Of a DNA stretch of 64,000 nucleotides, positions 34,802-46,300 are shown piece by piece. Each line of letters starts with the position of its first letter. Positions within the stretch are counted from its first letter, which is position 1. The notes under the pieces are model-generated. The model worked only from the letters and a program-made list of their open reading frames with translations. It searched no databases and was not told where the DNA came from. Source of the DNA: Asterochloris sp. CNOR1 (taxonomy: Eukaryota > Chlorophyta > Trebouxiophyceae > Trebouxiales > Trebouxiaceae). Location of the stretch: positions 806,001 to 870,000 of the forward strand of contig OZ017748.1 in NCBI GenBank assembly GCA_963969365.1, written 5' to 3'. Position numbers and translations under genes: made by a program.

Positions 34802-35953
34802 GGCCAGCAGGTGGCATGCACTGCACTGCACCAAGACCCATGAAGTCACTCTGCACTGCCAAGGCCAGCAAAGGGGTGCCCTGTGCTGCATGTCATCACA
34901 ACTCAACTGTGCTTTGTGTAGTGCCTGCCACGTCTGGTTAAGATACCACAAGGCATGCCTCGCACAGTGAGTGATGAGAGGTGCACTGCCTGTTGCTGAC
35001 GCCTGCAGCTGACGCGCCCTTGCAGCGCATGTCCAGTGCCACGCCTCTGCTCTTCATGCGCTGAGAATGACCTGTCCAGTACAGCATTGCACACCACACC
35101 TACCTGTCTCTGGGCTGACGTGCATCTGCTGCTGCCTTATTGCTCAACACCTCCAGGCAGCCTCTCAAGCCAGTTCCCTTCTGGCTGCAGCTGTACCTGT
35201 GGGAGGCCCTGCGCCAGCCAAGGTCACCTGGCCACAGAAACGGGCCTATCGCTGACCTGGTGCTGTGCCGCCCCTCTGTGACTGTTTGCCCCACAGGGAG
35301 CGCAGCAGCCTCAGAAGCCCTCATGTCTATCTCAGTCCAATCTCAGTTTCAGGCGACACCTTGCCCTTGGCATCCCTCTGGGCACTGTTGTTGAGGAGCC
35401 GCATGGTCATCTTTGCTCTGTCCACATCAGCTGAGAAGAGCCCACTCCTTGAAAGGGTGGCACTGCTGATCCTAGTCCTCCAAGACGCAGTGAGAAGCCT
35501 GCATGCTTGGGCCCTTCCTAAGCCAGTTGATGGTCGCGCACCCCTGAGAAAACGCTGTATGCTTCAACTGCTGTATACAGCCAAACCCTCCCTCCATGAA
35601 GCCTTGGTGACACCCTCCCCATTCTGAACTCCTTATAATGCAGCTTCGGATTGCCTTTAAACTCATGAACAGGAACGGCATGCAAGAGTTCACCGAGCAT
35701 CCTGGCAGCATGTTGCCGACAGGATAACAACAATCTAGCTTTTTGAAGTGCACAACAGGAATACATAAAGTGTAATGCAGCAAGCTGCAAATAATTGCGC
35801 AACCTCGCTTTGAGGATTCCAGGTGATGCACAGGACGAGCCGGCATCGAGACGGCAGCAGGTCGGATTCTCAAGTGTTCACTGGTTGTTGTGCCTTGTCC
35901 TGTTGAGCATGAAAAATCTGCCAATGTCATGGTGCTAAGCCAAGTGTGCCACA
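34802..35953. other. Spacer between GH32 and ubiquitin protease genes
   Basis: About 1.15 kb with no convincing gene. A 160-codon frame on the minus strand (35472-35954) has no recognisable domain or splice context. The stretch 35630-35950 is noticeably more AT-rich than its surroundings and may be the promoter of the downstream gene. Confidence 0.4.
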
Positions 35954-38900
35954 ATGTGCAGTTACAACATCATCACTGGGCAGACTTTCACAGACAGAGT
36001 CGCTGGCAGCGGACGCTTTGACACCAGCACTGAGGTAGGTATGCACGCAGAGCAGCGTTGCTGAGGGGGCAGCCCAGGCCAGGAGCTTGCAGCTTTGATG
36101 CAGACTTCAGCCTGCTGCGTCAGCCCCTCATCGCATCTCTCTCTGCATGCGCTGCAGCTCTGTGGTGCAGATGGCAGTGGGGATCTGCGCCGTGTGCTGA
36201 GCAGCAGCCCCTATCAGGCGCCTGCATCCCAGTACATAACCCGCAGCATCAGCCGCAGCCGTGGCACGCCCCTCGGCAGCCTGGGCACCACCCTCAGTGC
36301 AGCAGCAGGACTCGATCGAGACCTCAGCCGCGGCCAGCCCAGGCCCCAGGCCAGCAGCCTAGGCCCTGCCAGCCCTGCAGCACGGCGTTCTGCCAGCACC
36401 GGCAGGGGTCCACATGCCAGCACGGAGCGCGCTGCCAGCCGGGGTCGGGGCCCTCTGGCACAGGGAGACCGCCTGGGCAGCCAGACCCAGGCTGCCTTTG
36501 CAGAGCAGCTGGCAGCCAGGGCTGCACGGGACGCCAGTAGGGGACGTGCGCGCAGCAGCGTGGCGCCTGCAGGTTGCCTCAAGCGCGTTGCTTTGTGCGC
36601 AGAGAGGGAGTGGCACGGGCTACTGGGTCCTGCATGCTGGCTGGCTTGCAGCTGCCCATTGTGTGTCTGGCAGTGCCTCATGGCTGTACGAACAACAATC
36701 TCTGGGTTCTGCTGCATACCCTGTGCGCCCCTTCCCTGCTGAAGGTGGAGGTGTCGGCGCAGGGGATGGTGGGGAGGAGCAGCTGCGACGCCTGAGGGTG
36801 GCGGTCAGCAGCAAGCAGAGTGACTATCTGGATCGCCTGTCAAGCCTCAGGTGCCAACCCAACTACACCGCCGGCTGCAGTGTTGTCCTTCAACTCGCAC
36901 TTACTACAGTTAATAGGGCACATCGCAGTTGCCAGCTGCCCAAAGGATCTTGTGTCTCCTGGCGCATGCACCACACCTTCCAGCGGCAGCTCTGCTCGGG
37001 GCGTCAAGCCATCTGCACTGTCGCAGCTGCTGCGCTGCTGTGCTTTTTGCTGCCAGGCTGCTCAGCATAAGATTGTAACTTCTGCTGAGTGTTGCTCCCT
37101 GGCATGCTGTCAGGGTCTGCACCCATGTGCATCATGCTCTGCCGTGCACCCCTTGTCACTGATGCAACTTTCGTTGCCGGATGATTTCTGATTCATGCAG
37201 CCTGACGGCGGACTCCCCCATGTCAGCCTCAGGGCATCAACTGGCGCCCAAGGCACTTCGGACTGACAGCAGTGTCAGGCAAGCCCTGTCCACCATGCAA
37301 CATGTCATGGCCCCTCTGCCTGCTGGGATGATGCCTTAAGGCAATGCTGTGCTGCAGCACTGCAACTCGATGCCTGCCGCTTCTTGACAGGCACATGATG
37401 CATGCAGTAGGTGTCACCTGGCATGAATCTTGCCAGCACCTCGTACGCTGTGCTGTACACTGTACTGCTGCAGTATCACAGCGGCAGCACCAGATGCTCC
37501 ATCAAAGGGGCCTCATGCCTTTGACACCTGTCACTAGAGCTCAGCGAGACCCTGACCAAAGCTCTGTCCTGCAGCTCTCAGCAGCAGAGGCGGAGCCAGG
37601 CAGCCATCCAGAACCACATCCGGCGCCTGTCGTCATCTGGAGCAGAGCGACCCCTGCCTGCTGCCTCAGATTGCAGCGGCAGCCAGGCCTGGACAGCGCA
37701 GGCGCCTGTCACCCAAGCTGCGCTGCGCAGGGACAGCTCGGGGAACAGCACCAACAGCTTCTTTGACAGTGAGCCTGCAGCATCACTGCTGTATAGATGC
37801 GAGGCCCCACTTGGGGTCACTACATCAGCTACACACCTGCTGACCCTGATGGGTCAAAGCAGTGGCTGAGCACACCGTTACAATGAAGGAATGGCATCCT
37901 CAAGCAAACTGTAGCCATGGCGGCTCCTTCTATATGCCAAAAAGCTGCCTGCACCATTTGCGCTGTGTGAACGCAGAGCCCCATTGTGGCAACTATGTCA
38001 ACAAAGACCTGTGGGTCAGATCAAAGGCCGAGCGAAGTGAGTCCAGCAATGGGATGGTACACTCCAGCAAGGCATAGCCATGAGGGCTCACACTTGATGC
38101 CTGTTCTCTTCATGCACCTGCAGCAGCTGCAGCACCTGTGCTGTGCAAATGCAGAGTCCCACTGCCTCTGCGCTGCATGCCTGCAGTGCTGCCTCAGACA
38201 AAGCCTCCTGCTGCTGTCAGTCTGTCCTGCAGATACTGCTGCAAGTATGTTGGGAGACTGGCTGCCTGATCTGTAACAACTGTCACTGCACAAGTCTCAG
38301 CCCATTTGGCCAGCTAGGCAGCCTGCTGCATCACAGCTGCAGCTGTCTCTGACCGCGTGTGCTGTGCAATCGCAGGCTCGTCACAGCTGTCCAGCCCAGC
38401 GCAAGTGGGGGCGGCTGCAGCCCAGCCCCCAGCTAGCTACGCTGATCAGCTAGAGCAGGAGCTGCGCCAGAGGAAGGCAGAGCTAGCTGCCACGCGCCAG
38501 GCGCAGGCTGATGCAGTGGGCGCTGACCAGCGCTCGCGGGGGCGAAGCGGCAGTGCTGCTCGGCCTGCAAGGCTCAGGGCAGAGAGGTGTGGCGCCCACA
38601 TGCAGAGGCTGCATGGCTATAATGTGTTGTGGAGTTCCTGGTCTAGGACACTGCTAGCTCTCCGGCAGCCCCGCACATGTGTAAGCGGCTTCAGAGCTGT
38701 CCAGACCTGCAAACAACCATCTCTGCACCAACTTCTGGCTGCAGCTTACTTGGCACCACCTATGGGCACCAAGCACTGCTTTTAAGGGCCTCAGCAGGGC
38801 TGGATGCTGCAGACGCTTTAAGGGCGGCGTACTGCTGCTCGTCAGGCGCTGCAGCAAGCAGCTGTCTGCAGCCCCTAGCACAGTGGTCGCCTGCACATCT

Positions 38901-41900
38901 TGCATGCTGTAGCCCAGTCTTGGCAGGCCCCCTGCACTGTTCTGCAGTGCATTGGCCTCAGCCTGAGCTGGAATGCTTGCCCGCCTGCAGTAGCAGCAGC
39001 AGCAGCAGTGACGGAGTTGAGGAGGAGTCAAAGACCTCAGGCCCTGGGTTTGGCAGCAGCACCAGGTCATCTCCCGCCAAGCGGGACTCTCAGGGGCGCC
39101 TGATTGGGGTTGACACGCTCATTCAGGTGACCTTGGACTGGCTGCATTAGCGGGAGCCATCTCTCTTTAAACACAGACGTGACACCGCCCACGGTGGGTG
39201 TGTTCAGCAGCCTGCTGGCACAACACCCATGTGGCTTGTTGCCACCACTCTTGTATGCACTGATGCTGTTGTGCTGGCTCAGGACACAGCACCACCCAGC
39301 TCATAGCGCCCAGGTGGCACCAGCACACTCGGATACCCTGCTTCGACATGTGCAGGCCCGTCATGCGGTGACCTCCCCAGTCGGCGAGCGCAGCCGCGCA
39401 TGGGGCATCATCGTGCCCACCCTGCACTCTGAGAAGAGCCTGATCAGGGCTGCGCTCGACAAGTCGGGGCTGGTTGCAGCTGCTGGGCAGGTGCGTGCTC
39501 TGCATGATGCAGCGCTGCGTATGGGAGCGCAAGAGAGGGGTGGGGAGCACAGGGGAGCATCATGTCTTGTGGGTGTTCATGCGTCTTGCCGCCCGGCCAA
39601 GGTGTCTCTCATGAGCATTGCATGCCACATCACCCTCCAGGCAGCACACTTGTTGGTCCTGTGCCTGCAGGGGTGTGTAGGCCTCTGCAACCTGGGCAAC
39701 ACCTGCTTTGCCAACTCCATTCTGCAGGTAAGAAGGTGCTCCCAAGCGTAGCTGCCGAGCAAATCAGCCGAGATCTGATATCAGTCTCTCAACCCTGTCC
39801 TGCCTTGAAGCTCCTGCTGCCGCCACAAAGCCTCCTATGTCTGGTTGCGCCTGGATGACTGTTGCTGCCCACCACCCTCAGAGCCGAAGCTGTGCTTTGC
39901 AGTGCCTGAATGCAATCCCTGAGCTGGCAGCCTATTTCTTGGAAGGTGTACTGGAAGGGCGGGGGTCAAGGGCGCGCCTGGCGGCTGCGTATAGTGACCT
40001 TGTGCGCCAAATGTGGTCTGGGCGGGAGGGCACTGTGGTGCAGGCAAGAAAGTGAGTCCAGTGGAAAGCATAGGTGCCTCTGATGATGAATCTGTGCCAA
40101 GGGTAGTCGGGGCGATTGAGCACTGTGAAGCAAACAGAGAAGAGCTTGAGGCGGCAAGTATAGCTGCAAAGATGGCACCTTGCTGCTTGAGATGTGGACG
40201 GGATGTGAGGGCACTGTGGCACAGGCAGGGACGTGAGCGGGGGTGCTGGCAGCTGCATATGGCAATCAGCATTTGTTGGTTTTGGTGTGAGCAGGAGTGG
40301 AGGGTGTACAGCCTGGAGGAAGGGTGAGCATTGCCTGCGGCAGGCGCAGGCAGGCAGGGCCAGTCACAGTGAGATTGCATCCTGATGCTGGTAAGACAAG
40401 GGGTTCAAGACCTGGGATGCTTGGTGAAGCCTGTAGCAGAGGATGCTGGTGGTAGAGTGCGCTTGCCTGATGGCTGATGCTCAGCTGGTTGCGACCTGCA
40501 GTAGAGAGATGCCTTGGCAGGGACACATGGGCAGCAATGAGATGCTGCTGATGTGCAGGTCCTGAGCAAGCTTCCCCATGTGTGCGCAGGTTCCTGCTTG
40601 CGGCGGGCGACCACGACAGCCGTTGGGGGGATGGGCGCCAGCACGATGCTCAGGAGTTCTTGCACAGCATCCTGGAGCAGATGCAGGTGAGGCCTCATTA
40701 CCCCTCCCGGCACGCCCTCTATTCACCTGTCCCCTGTAGCTCAATGGTGGCAGGTCTCCTGACTGGTGCATCCCACTGCATGAGTGTATGCATGATGACA
40801 GGATGTCAAGCATTCTCAAAACCCGATGAACATGAATGCAGCTGTGCATGCCCCCAACTCCCTCCTCAAAGGGCCCCACCTTGCGTGGAGCATCCTCTAC
40901 CCTGCACAGCTCCTCAGGGCAGTCTGGGTCTCATCTGAATGCTGCTCTGCTGCGGACTGACGGCAAGATAGTGCAGCTGTAAGCCAGCATAAACTGTGTA
41001 TGCAGCGCCACCTGCCCTGCAGACTGAGCTGAACAGGGTGACCACCAAGACGCCCTACAAGGAGCTGTCAGGGAAGGGGACTGTGGCGCAGCAGGCTGAG
41101 GAGGCGTGGACCTACGCTTTGAGTCGCTACAGCAGCGTTGTCGATGAAACCTTTGCAGGTAAACGCCACCAGAGGGCCCTTGCTGACTCCTTTGCATGCG
41201 CATCAGCTGGTGTTTGTGGTAGTCGTTTTGCTAGACTTGGGTGAGAGAGCAGCCAAGCACAGCCATTGTGAGCACGTTGCAGTTAGGTCGGTGTGAGCCA
41301 GCATGGGCAGTGACAGCTTGCAGTGCATGTTGGTCCTGATATTGGGCTGCGCACTTGCGTTCCTGGAACACTCCCTCTTTGGGCTGGCGCAGGCCTGAAG
41401 GCTCTCGGATACACTATACATGTGCAGCTTGCTTGTTCTGACTTGCACTCTGGCTGCGCAAGACAGGGCCAGGCAACGCCTCATCATGGGATGTCCCTGC
41501 TCCAGACAGACTTGTCGCAGGGGCAGATGCCAGCATCTGTCAATGGCACAAGTTTGTACACGGTCTTCTGCGTCTGCAGGACAGCTGCAGAGCACCATCA
41601 CCTGCAGCGCGTGCAGAGCTGAGAGCCACTGTTTCGACCTGTTTCTGGACCTCAGCGTGCCCTTGCCCCAGCCACGCGGCCTGCGCAGATCCTATGGCCA
41701 CGCTGTCTCCATCGAGGTTGGCTGCATCAGCCTGTGCTGTGCATGTGGCCATGCCTGAGTCTGTCGTAGTGGCGCTGGTCTAGCACAGATGACTGCCTCC
41801 AGCTGAGGCCGCACGACACCGCCTCCTTGCTGCATAATGCTTTCTGTGTTGAGGTGGACTGCAGCGGCCCCAATCTGACTTTCAAGAGCAAAAGCGGCTG

Positions 41901-42949
41901 GGCCCCACCTCATTGTGTCTGCAGTCCCTACCTCCACTGGGACCTGTGGCCCCCTCTGCCCTCTGCAGGAGTGTCTGGCGACTTTCAGAAAGCCAGACTC
42001 CTGGCAGCTGAGCATGGGTAGCCTGCGCAATCTGCTGGCGGGGCTGCCTGCCTAACCCAGTCAGCTTTCCGCTTGTCGTTACTCCGGCTGCAGGAGTGCT
42101 GAGGCGCGTCCATCAAGCTGGAGGTTCAGCCTGCTGGCATGTGGTGCTCTGCTGAGTTGCGCGCTGACCTGAGGCCACACCTGCTGCCCTTGCAGGAGTG
42201 CCTGGGCGCCTTCACAGAGCTGGAGACCCTGGCAGCTGAAGATGGGTACAACTGCACAGCCTGTCGGCGCCAAGGTGTGCGTGCCACCAAGCGCTTGACG
42301 GTGTACCGCCTGCCCCCTGTGCTGATGATTCACCTCAAGCGCTTCAGCGCAAACAGCGGGAGCGGGCTGCTTGGCAGGTTCTCGGCGCTGTCCAAGGTGA
42401 GAGATGACAGCCTGGAAAGGTCTGCAGCCAGGCTGGGTTCCAGTCAAGGCATTCAGCCATGGATACCTGGCTTGCTGTCAGCTTGACACTGACAGGCTGA
42501 AAGGCCTGGCTGGCATGCACCCCTGCAGCAGACTGTTGTGCACCTGCATGGGCATGTGGGCATGGCCACCTGGGTGGGTGGACCTGCTGGTGCTTCAGCA
42601 ACCACCTGACATGTCTAGTTCACAACGCACTCACAGCATGTGAGTACAAGGAAAGCACCAGCGGTTGCATCTGGCTGCTCTGCAGGACACCACGCCGGTC
42701 AGCCTGCAGACTGCTGGGCTGGACCTGTCCGAATACTGCAGCGAGGTGGCCAGGCGGGGGCGCCCGGTGTATGACCTGGTGGCTGTCAGCAGCCACTCTG
42801 GAGGCCTGGGCGGCGGCCACTACACGGCCCAATGCAAGTCCCTGATGGATGGGCAGTGGCGTGACTACAACGATGCCAGCGTCACCAAAATAAACCCCTT
42901 CACTGTGTCCTCAGATGAGCCATACGTGTTGTTCTGGCGCAGACAGTGA
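35954..42949 (+). CDS. Ubiquitin-specific protease (USP/UBP, peptidase C19)
   Basis: About 15 exons: 35954-36034, 36158-36572, 36745-36850, about 37201-37290, about 37574-37770, 38376-38586, 38991-39126, 39314-39490, 39671-39727, 39903-40051, 40590-40686, 41023-41158, 41580-41716, 42196-42396, 42686-42949 (TGA); about 830 residues. The first half is Ser/Arg/Gln-rich and disordered with one coiled coil (ADQLEQELRQRKAELAATRQ). The catalytic half has the Cys box GLCNLGNTCFANSILQ (Cys codon 39704-39706), the QHDAQEFLHSILEQM box, two CxxC pairs (TCSACR and NCTACR) of the fingers zinc site, LMIHLKRFS, and the His box GGLGGGHYTAQC with WRDYNDASV. It should remove ubiquitin from proteins. Most similar in layout to USP2/USP8-type enzymes. 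Exons 4 and 5 are the least certain. Confidence 0.88.
41969..42250 (+). repeat. Two decayed copies of the start of USP exon 14
   Basis: The real exon (42196) starts TGCAG/GAGTGCCTGGGCGCCTTCAC. Copy 1 at 41969: CTGCAG/GAGTGTCTGGCGACTTTCAG and onward through CTCCTGGCAGCTGAGCATGG, ending in a stop codon where the exon has TAC. Copy 2 at 42094: CTGCAG/GAGTGCTGAGGCGCGTCCAT. Spacing is 125 and 102 bp. Confidence 0.9.
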
Positions 42950-43347
42950 TGTGCCACATCAGATCCTTATCAAGTTGCCAGCTCAAACAGCAACACCTTG
43001 CATCAAAACATTGTTTCATTGCACAGCCACAGCGGCTTTAGGAACCCTCCTCAGCAAACCCTCACTTTATTAGTCTGCACTGCTTTGAGTGCACTTTACA
43101 GGGCCGCTAGCAACAAGGACACAGCTGTCTTTGTTGAACCAGAAGAATGCCGACAGTGTTTGCAGGACAATGCTGAGTGCTGCACAAATCATATCTGCTG
43201 AGTTGAGGGGATGCGAAATCAAATGCACAGCTCCAGGTGTACATGGCAAAGGGAAGGGGGTTGCTTCCCCAAAGAGTGACTGAATGTCAGGGTCCAGCTT
43301 CAAAAACCCATGAAATGGCTGAAGGGGAGAAGCAGACGCTAGGCCTT

Positions 43348-46300
43348 TCAGCCCTGCCTGGCCCCAAACTGCTGGAGCAGGCTCAGAGGCAACCCCTGCA
43401 CGCATGCACACCACCTCTCAGGCCAAAGCACATTGCAAAAACCATGGTCAGCAGTGCTCTGCATGAGCTCAGTCACTTTGTGAGGCCGATGATCAGCCCA
43501 GAGACGACACAGTGCATCCTGCACTGGCTGAGCTCTCACCTGACTGGAGAGCATGCTGGCCTGGTCCAAGTGCTGCTGCTGAAATCCCAGGGACTCGATG
43601 AGTCTGTTGAACTGAAGTGCGGCTGCAAAATCAGCTGCAGATTGCATGCGCATGGTAGAGTCCTGTGCGCTGCCAAGGGACGGTGGTAGGTTGACTGAGG
43701 CAGGGATCTGGGGAGCGGCGCGAGGCGGCTCAGCTACACTTGGGGGTGCGAGGTGCCCATCACTGGTGCCTACAGGAGCCCCACAGCACCATCAGATATG
43801 TGGAGAGGGCCAAGCTGGAATGCGGTGCAGTCCTGATGCAGCAGCAGCCGGCCTGCCATGTAATCAGCAAGCCAGGGCGGGAGCTCCAGGTGACTCCTGC
43901 CGGGAAATTGAAAGCTGGCTGGTGCAGTCCATGCAGGCTGGTTTGACTGGCAGCTGCCAGCCAGGCACAGTGTGCTCGTCGGCCAGACTGACCTGGGGCC
44001 CCACTAACAAGCCCCAAAACAGGAGCTTGAGGGACAGCTTCATCCATTGTACCCACTGAATGTAAAGCTTGCTCTGGTGGTTTGTTGTCTTCACCAAACT
44101 CATCTGCACCGCCTCTGACCCACCTCTCTGTACTGACACAGTGTCCATCTCTGGTTTGCACTGCGATGCCAAGCGCTCCAGCTGCCCGAGGTGCACCCCA
44201 TTGGTTGCCTGCGTGGGGGCTGCGTGCACCCTGGCCTGGGAGGAGTCCACAGAGGCACGCCCTGGCAGCTGCAGGCGGCTGTGCAGGTCCTGGGACTGGG
44301 GCAGGAAGGTGGCGAAACCAGTGGGCGTGCCCTGCACAGACCTGCACAAGCAGCCGACTGATCTAAGCACTGCTGCCTGGCTGCTTTGAAGCACCATTAG
44401 CTGACTGACGCCACACAAGAGCTGGAGCTGTGTGGTCAGACTCATCGCCCGACAGGAGTGCTGATGCTGCTAGCGGCCCTGCTTTGATGTTCAGACGCAG
44501 TCCAGACGGCGCAATCTGGAGAGGCATGTATGATGGGGTCCTTGAGGGGCAGGCTCACCCATTGGAGTTGGCGGCCTGAGGCATGGAGGCAGCTGCCGGC
44601 CTGCTCAGCAGGCTGGCCTGCTGCATCACCCCCTGGCTGGCCATGCGGATCTGGTTCTGCAGCAGGGAGGCCACACAGAGTCAGCACCATTCAGGTGATC
44701 GCCCCACCTGTGATGGAAGCTTCCATGGTGAGCAGCTGGCGTTGGTGCATCTGTCTTGCTGCTCTGTGGGGCCTCAAGGGGCAAGACCTGCTGCTTAAAG
44801 AGAGCTGCAGGTACAGCAACCAAAGTGCATGGCGGCCATGTGATCTGCACCTCTGATCCAACTGCATGCTGGCATCAGCATGTTACGGCAAGCTATATAC
44901 AGGTTGAGGCTTCAGGCAAGCGCTGAAAGGGACCACAACATGGGCAGGCGTTGTTGTGACGGTCCCACCTGAACATCTGGGCCCAGGCCATCCATCTGCT
45001 GCTGAAGCTGGCGCAGCGCCTGACGGGCTGTCAGCGCAGGGCGGAGAGTCATGCTACTCAGAGCGGGGCCCAGCCTGTCCTGTAGAGCCTTCAAGCGCTC
45101 CAAAAGGGAACGCCCATGGCTGTCGCTGGCCTGCAGCATTATGACAGCAGGATTTGAAGGGGATGGTGCAGACCAAAAGGCTTGATCACTGCCACGTGAC
45201 AAGGGCTGAGGCGGCTTGCGGTCCCTGCAAGCAAGCAACAGTGGCAAACAATGTTTGAGCAGATGAGCTACGATTGGCAAAACCGCGGTGCAACAGCAAG
45301 TGCTGCTGATGGTCATGGCTCACCTGCTTGGCTGGCTGGGGCAGCTTGGTGGCCAGGAGGTGGTGCACCTCAGCCAGCTGTTTCATGCTGTGGTGGTTCA
45401 GATTCTGCACCACCTGGAGCACGGTGTGCATTCGCAGCACATCTCGCTCCAGCACCTGCACCAATCAATGGATCACATGTACGACTGGCTGCTGTGGCGT
45501 GTCACCGTGGCCTCATGCAGGACCTAGAGGGGGCATGGATGACGTGTGGGTGCTTGCAGGGCATGCATATGCAATGCTGTGCTGCTGTTGCCAGTGCTTG
45601 TCCAAGCTCTTGCAGTTGCGGCAACCTGATTGCTGTCGTACCTTGACTAAGCACGCTGAGCAAGCAGTAAGCAGAGATCCCACCTGCAGCGGCTGCCCCA
45701 AGACCTCAACATGCCAAGGTCAGCCCCAACCCAGATGGGCAGGGGAGGGCAGCAAGCCATGCAGCTGCTGCGGTGGGCATGGCCTGTGAACTGAACCCCT
45801 CGCCGCTGCAGCTGAGGGAACCACTGCCATTGAAGCTACTGGCATCCTACCAAAGGATACCCCTGCCATGCCACCACCTGACTGCAGAACCTGGCATCTT
45901 GCAGCCCACGGTGCAGCATCCTCCCAGAGCTGCCCCACCATGCTCCGTTCCACCACAAAGCACCCACCATGTCAAGATCCTGTCGACACTGTGCAGCGTG
46001 CTCCCATATCTGCCCCGCCCCTGCTCTGTCCCTAAACCCTAAACCCCAACCCACCATGTCAAGATCGCCCGACAGGACCTTGGTGGAGGACGCCCCTGCC
46101 AGGCCCGCAGCCACCAGTGAGGACAGGGAAGCGTCCATCTCGGCCTGCAGCCTGCTGCGCTGTGCAGTGGCCTCGATGTAGCGCAGCACGTTCTGGCGCA
46201 GCTGCTCATGCAGGTCCAACAGGGGGTCAGCATGTGTCTCCATGGGCAGCCTGCAGGAGGGGGTGGCAGCGCTTGATGGAGAACCTGCCTATGGCTTGGG

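Noticed and set aside
34028-34951. 307-codon minus-strand open frame
   Set aside because: It lies opposite the last GH32 exons, which have catalytic-family homology and consistent splicing; the composition is Cys/His/Arg-rich, typical of a shadow frame.
35472-35954. 160-codon minus-strand open frame in the GH32-USP spacer
   Set aside because: No domain, low-complexity Cys/Ser-rich sequence, and its start abuts the USP start codon on the other strand. I cannot exclude a small gene but cannot support one.
38985-39011. CAG/AGC triplet run
   Set aside because: It is the poly-Ser coding start of a USP exon, ordinary for low-complexity regions and short.
40395-40425. tRNA-like T-arm text (GGGGTTCAAGACCTGG) in a USP intron
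   Set aside because: The stem does not pair well and no acceptor, D or anticodon arms are found upstream.
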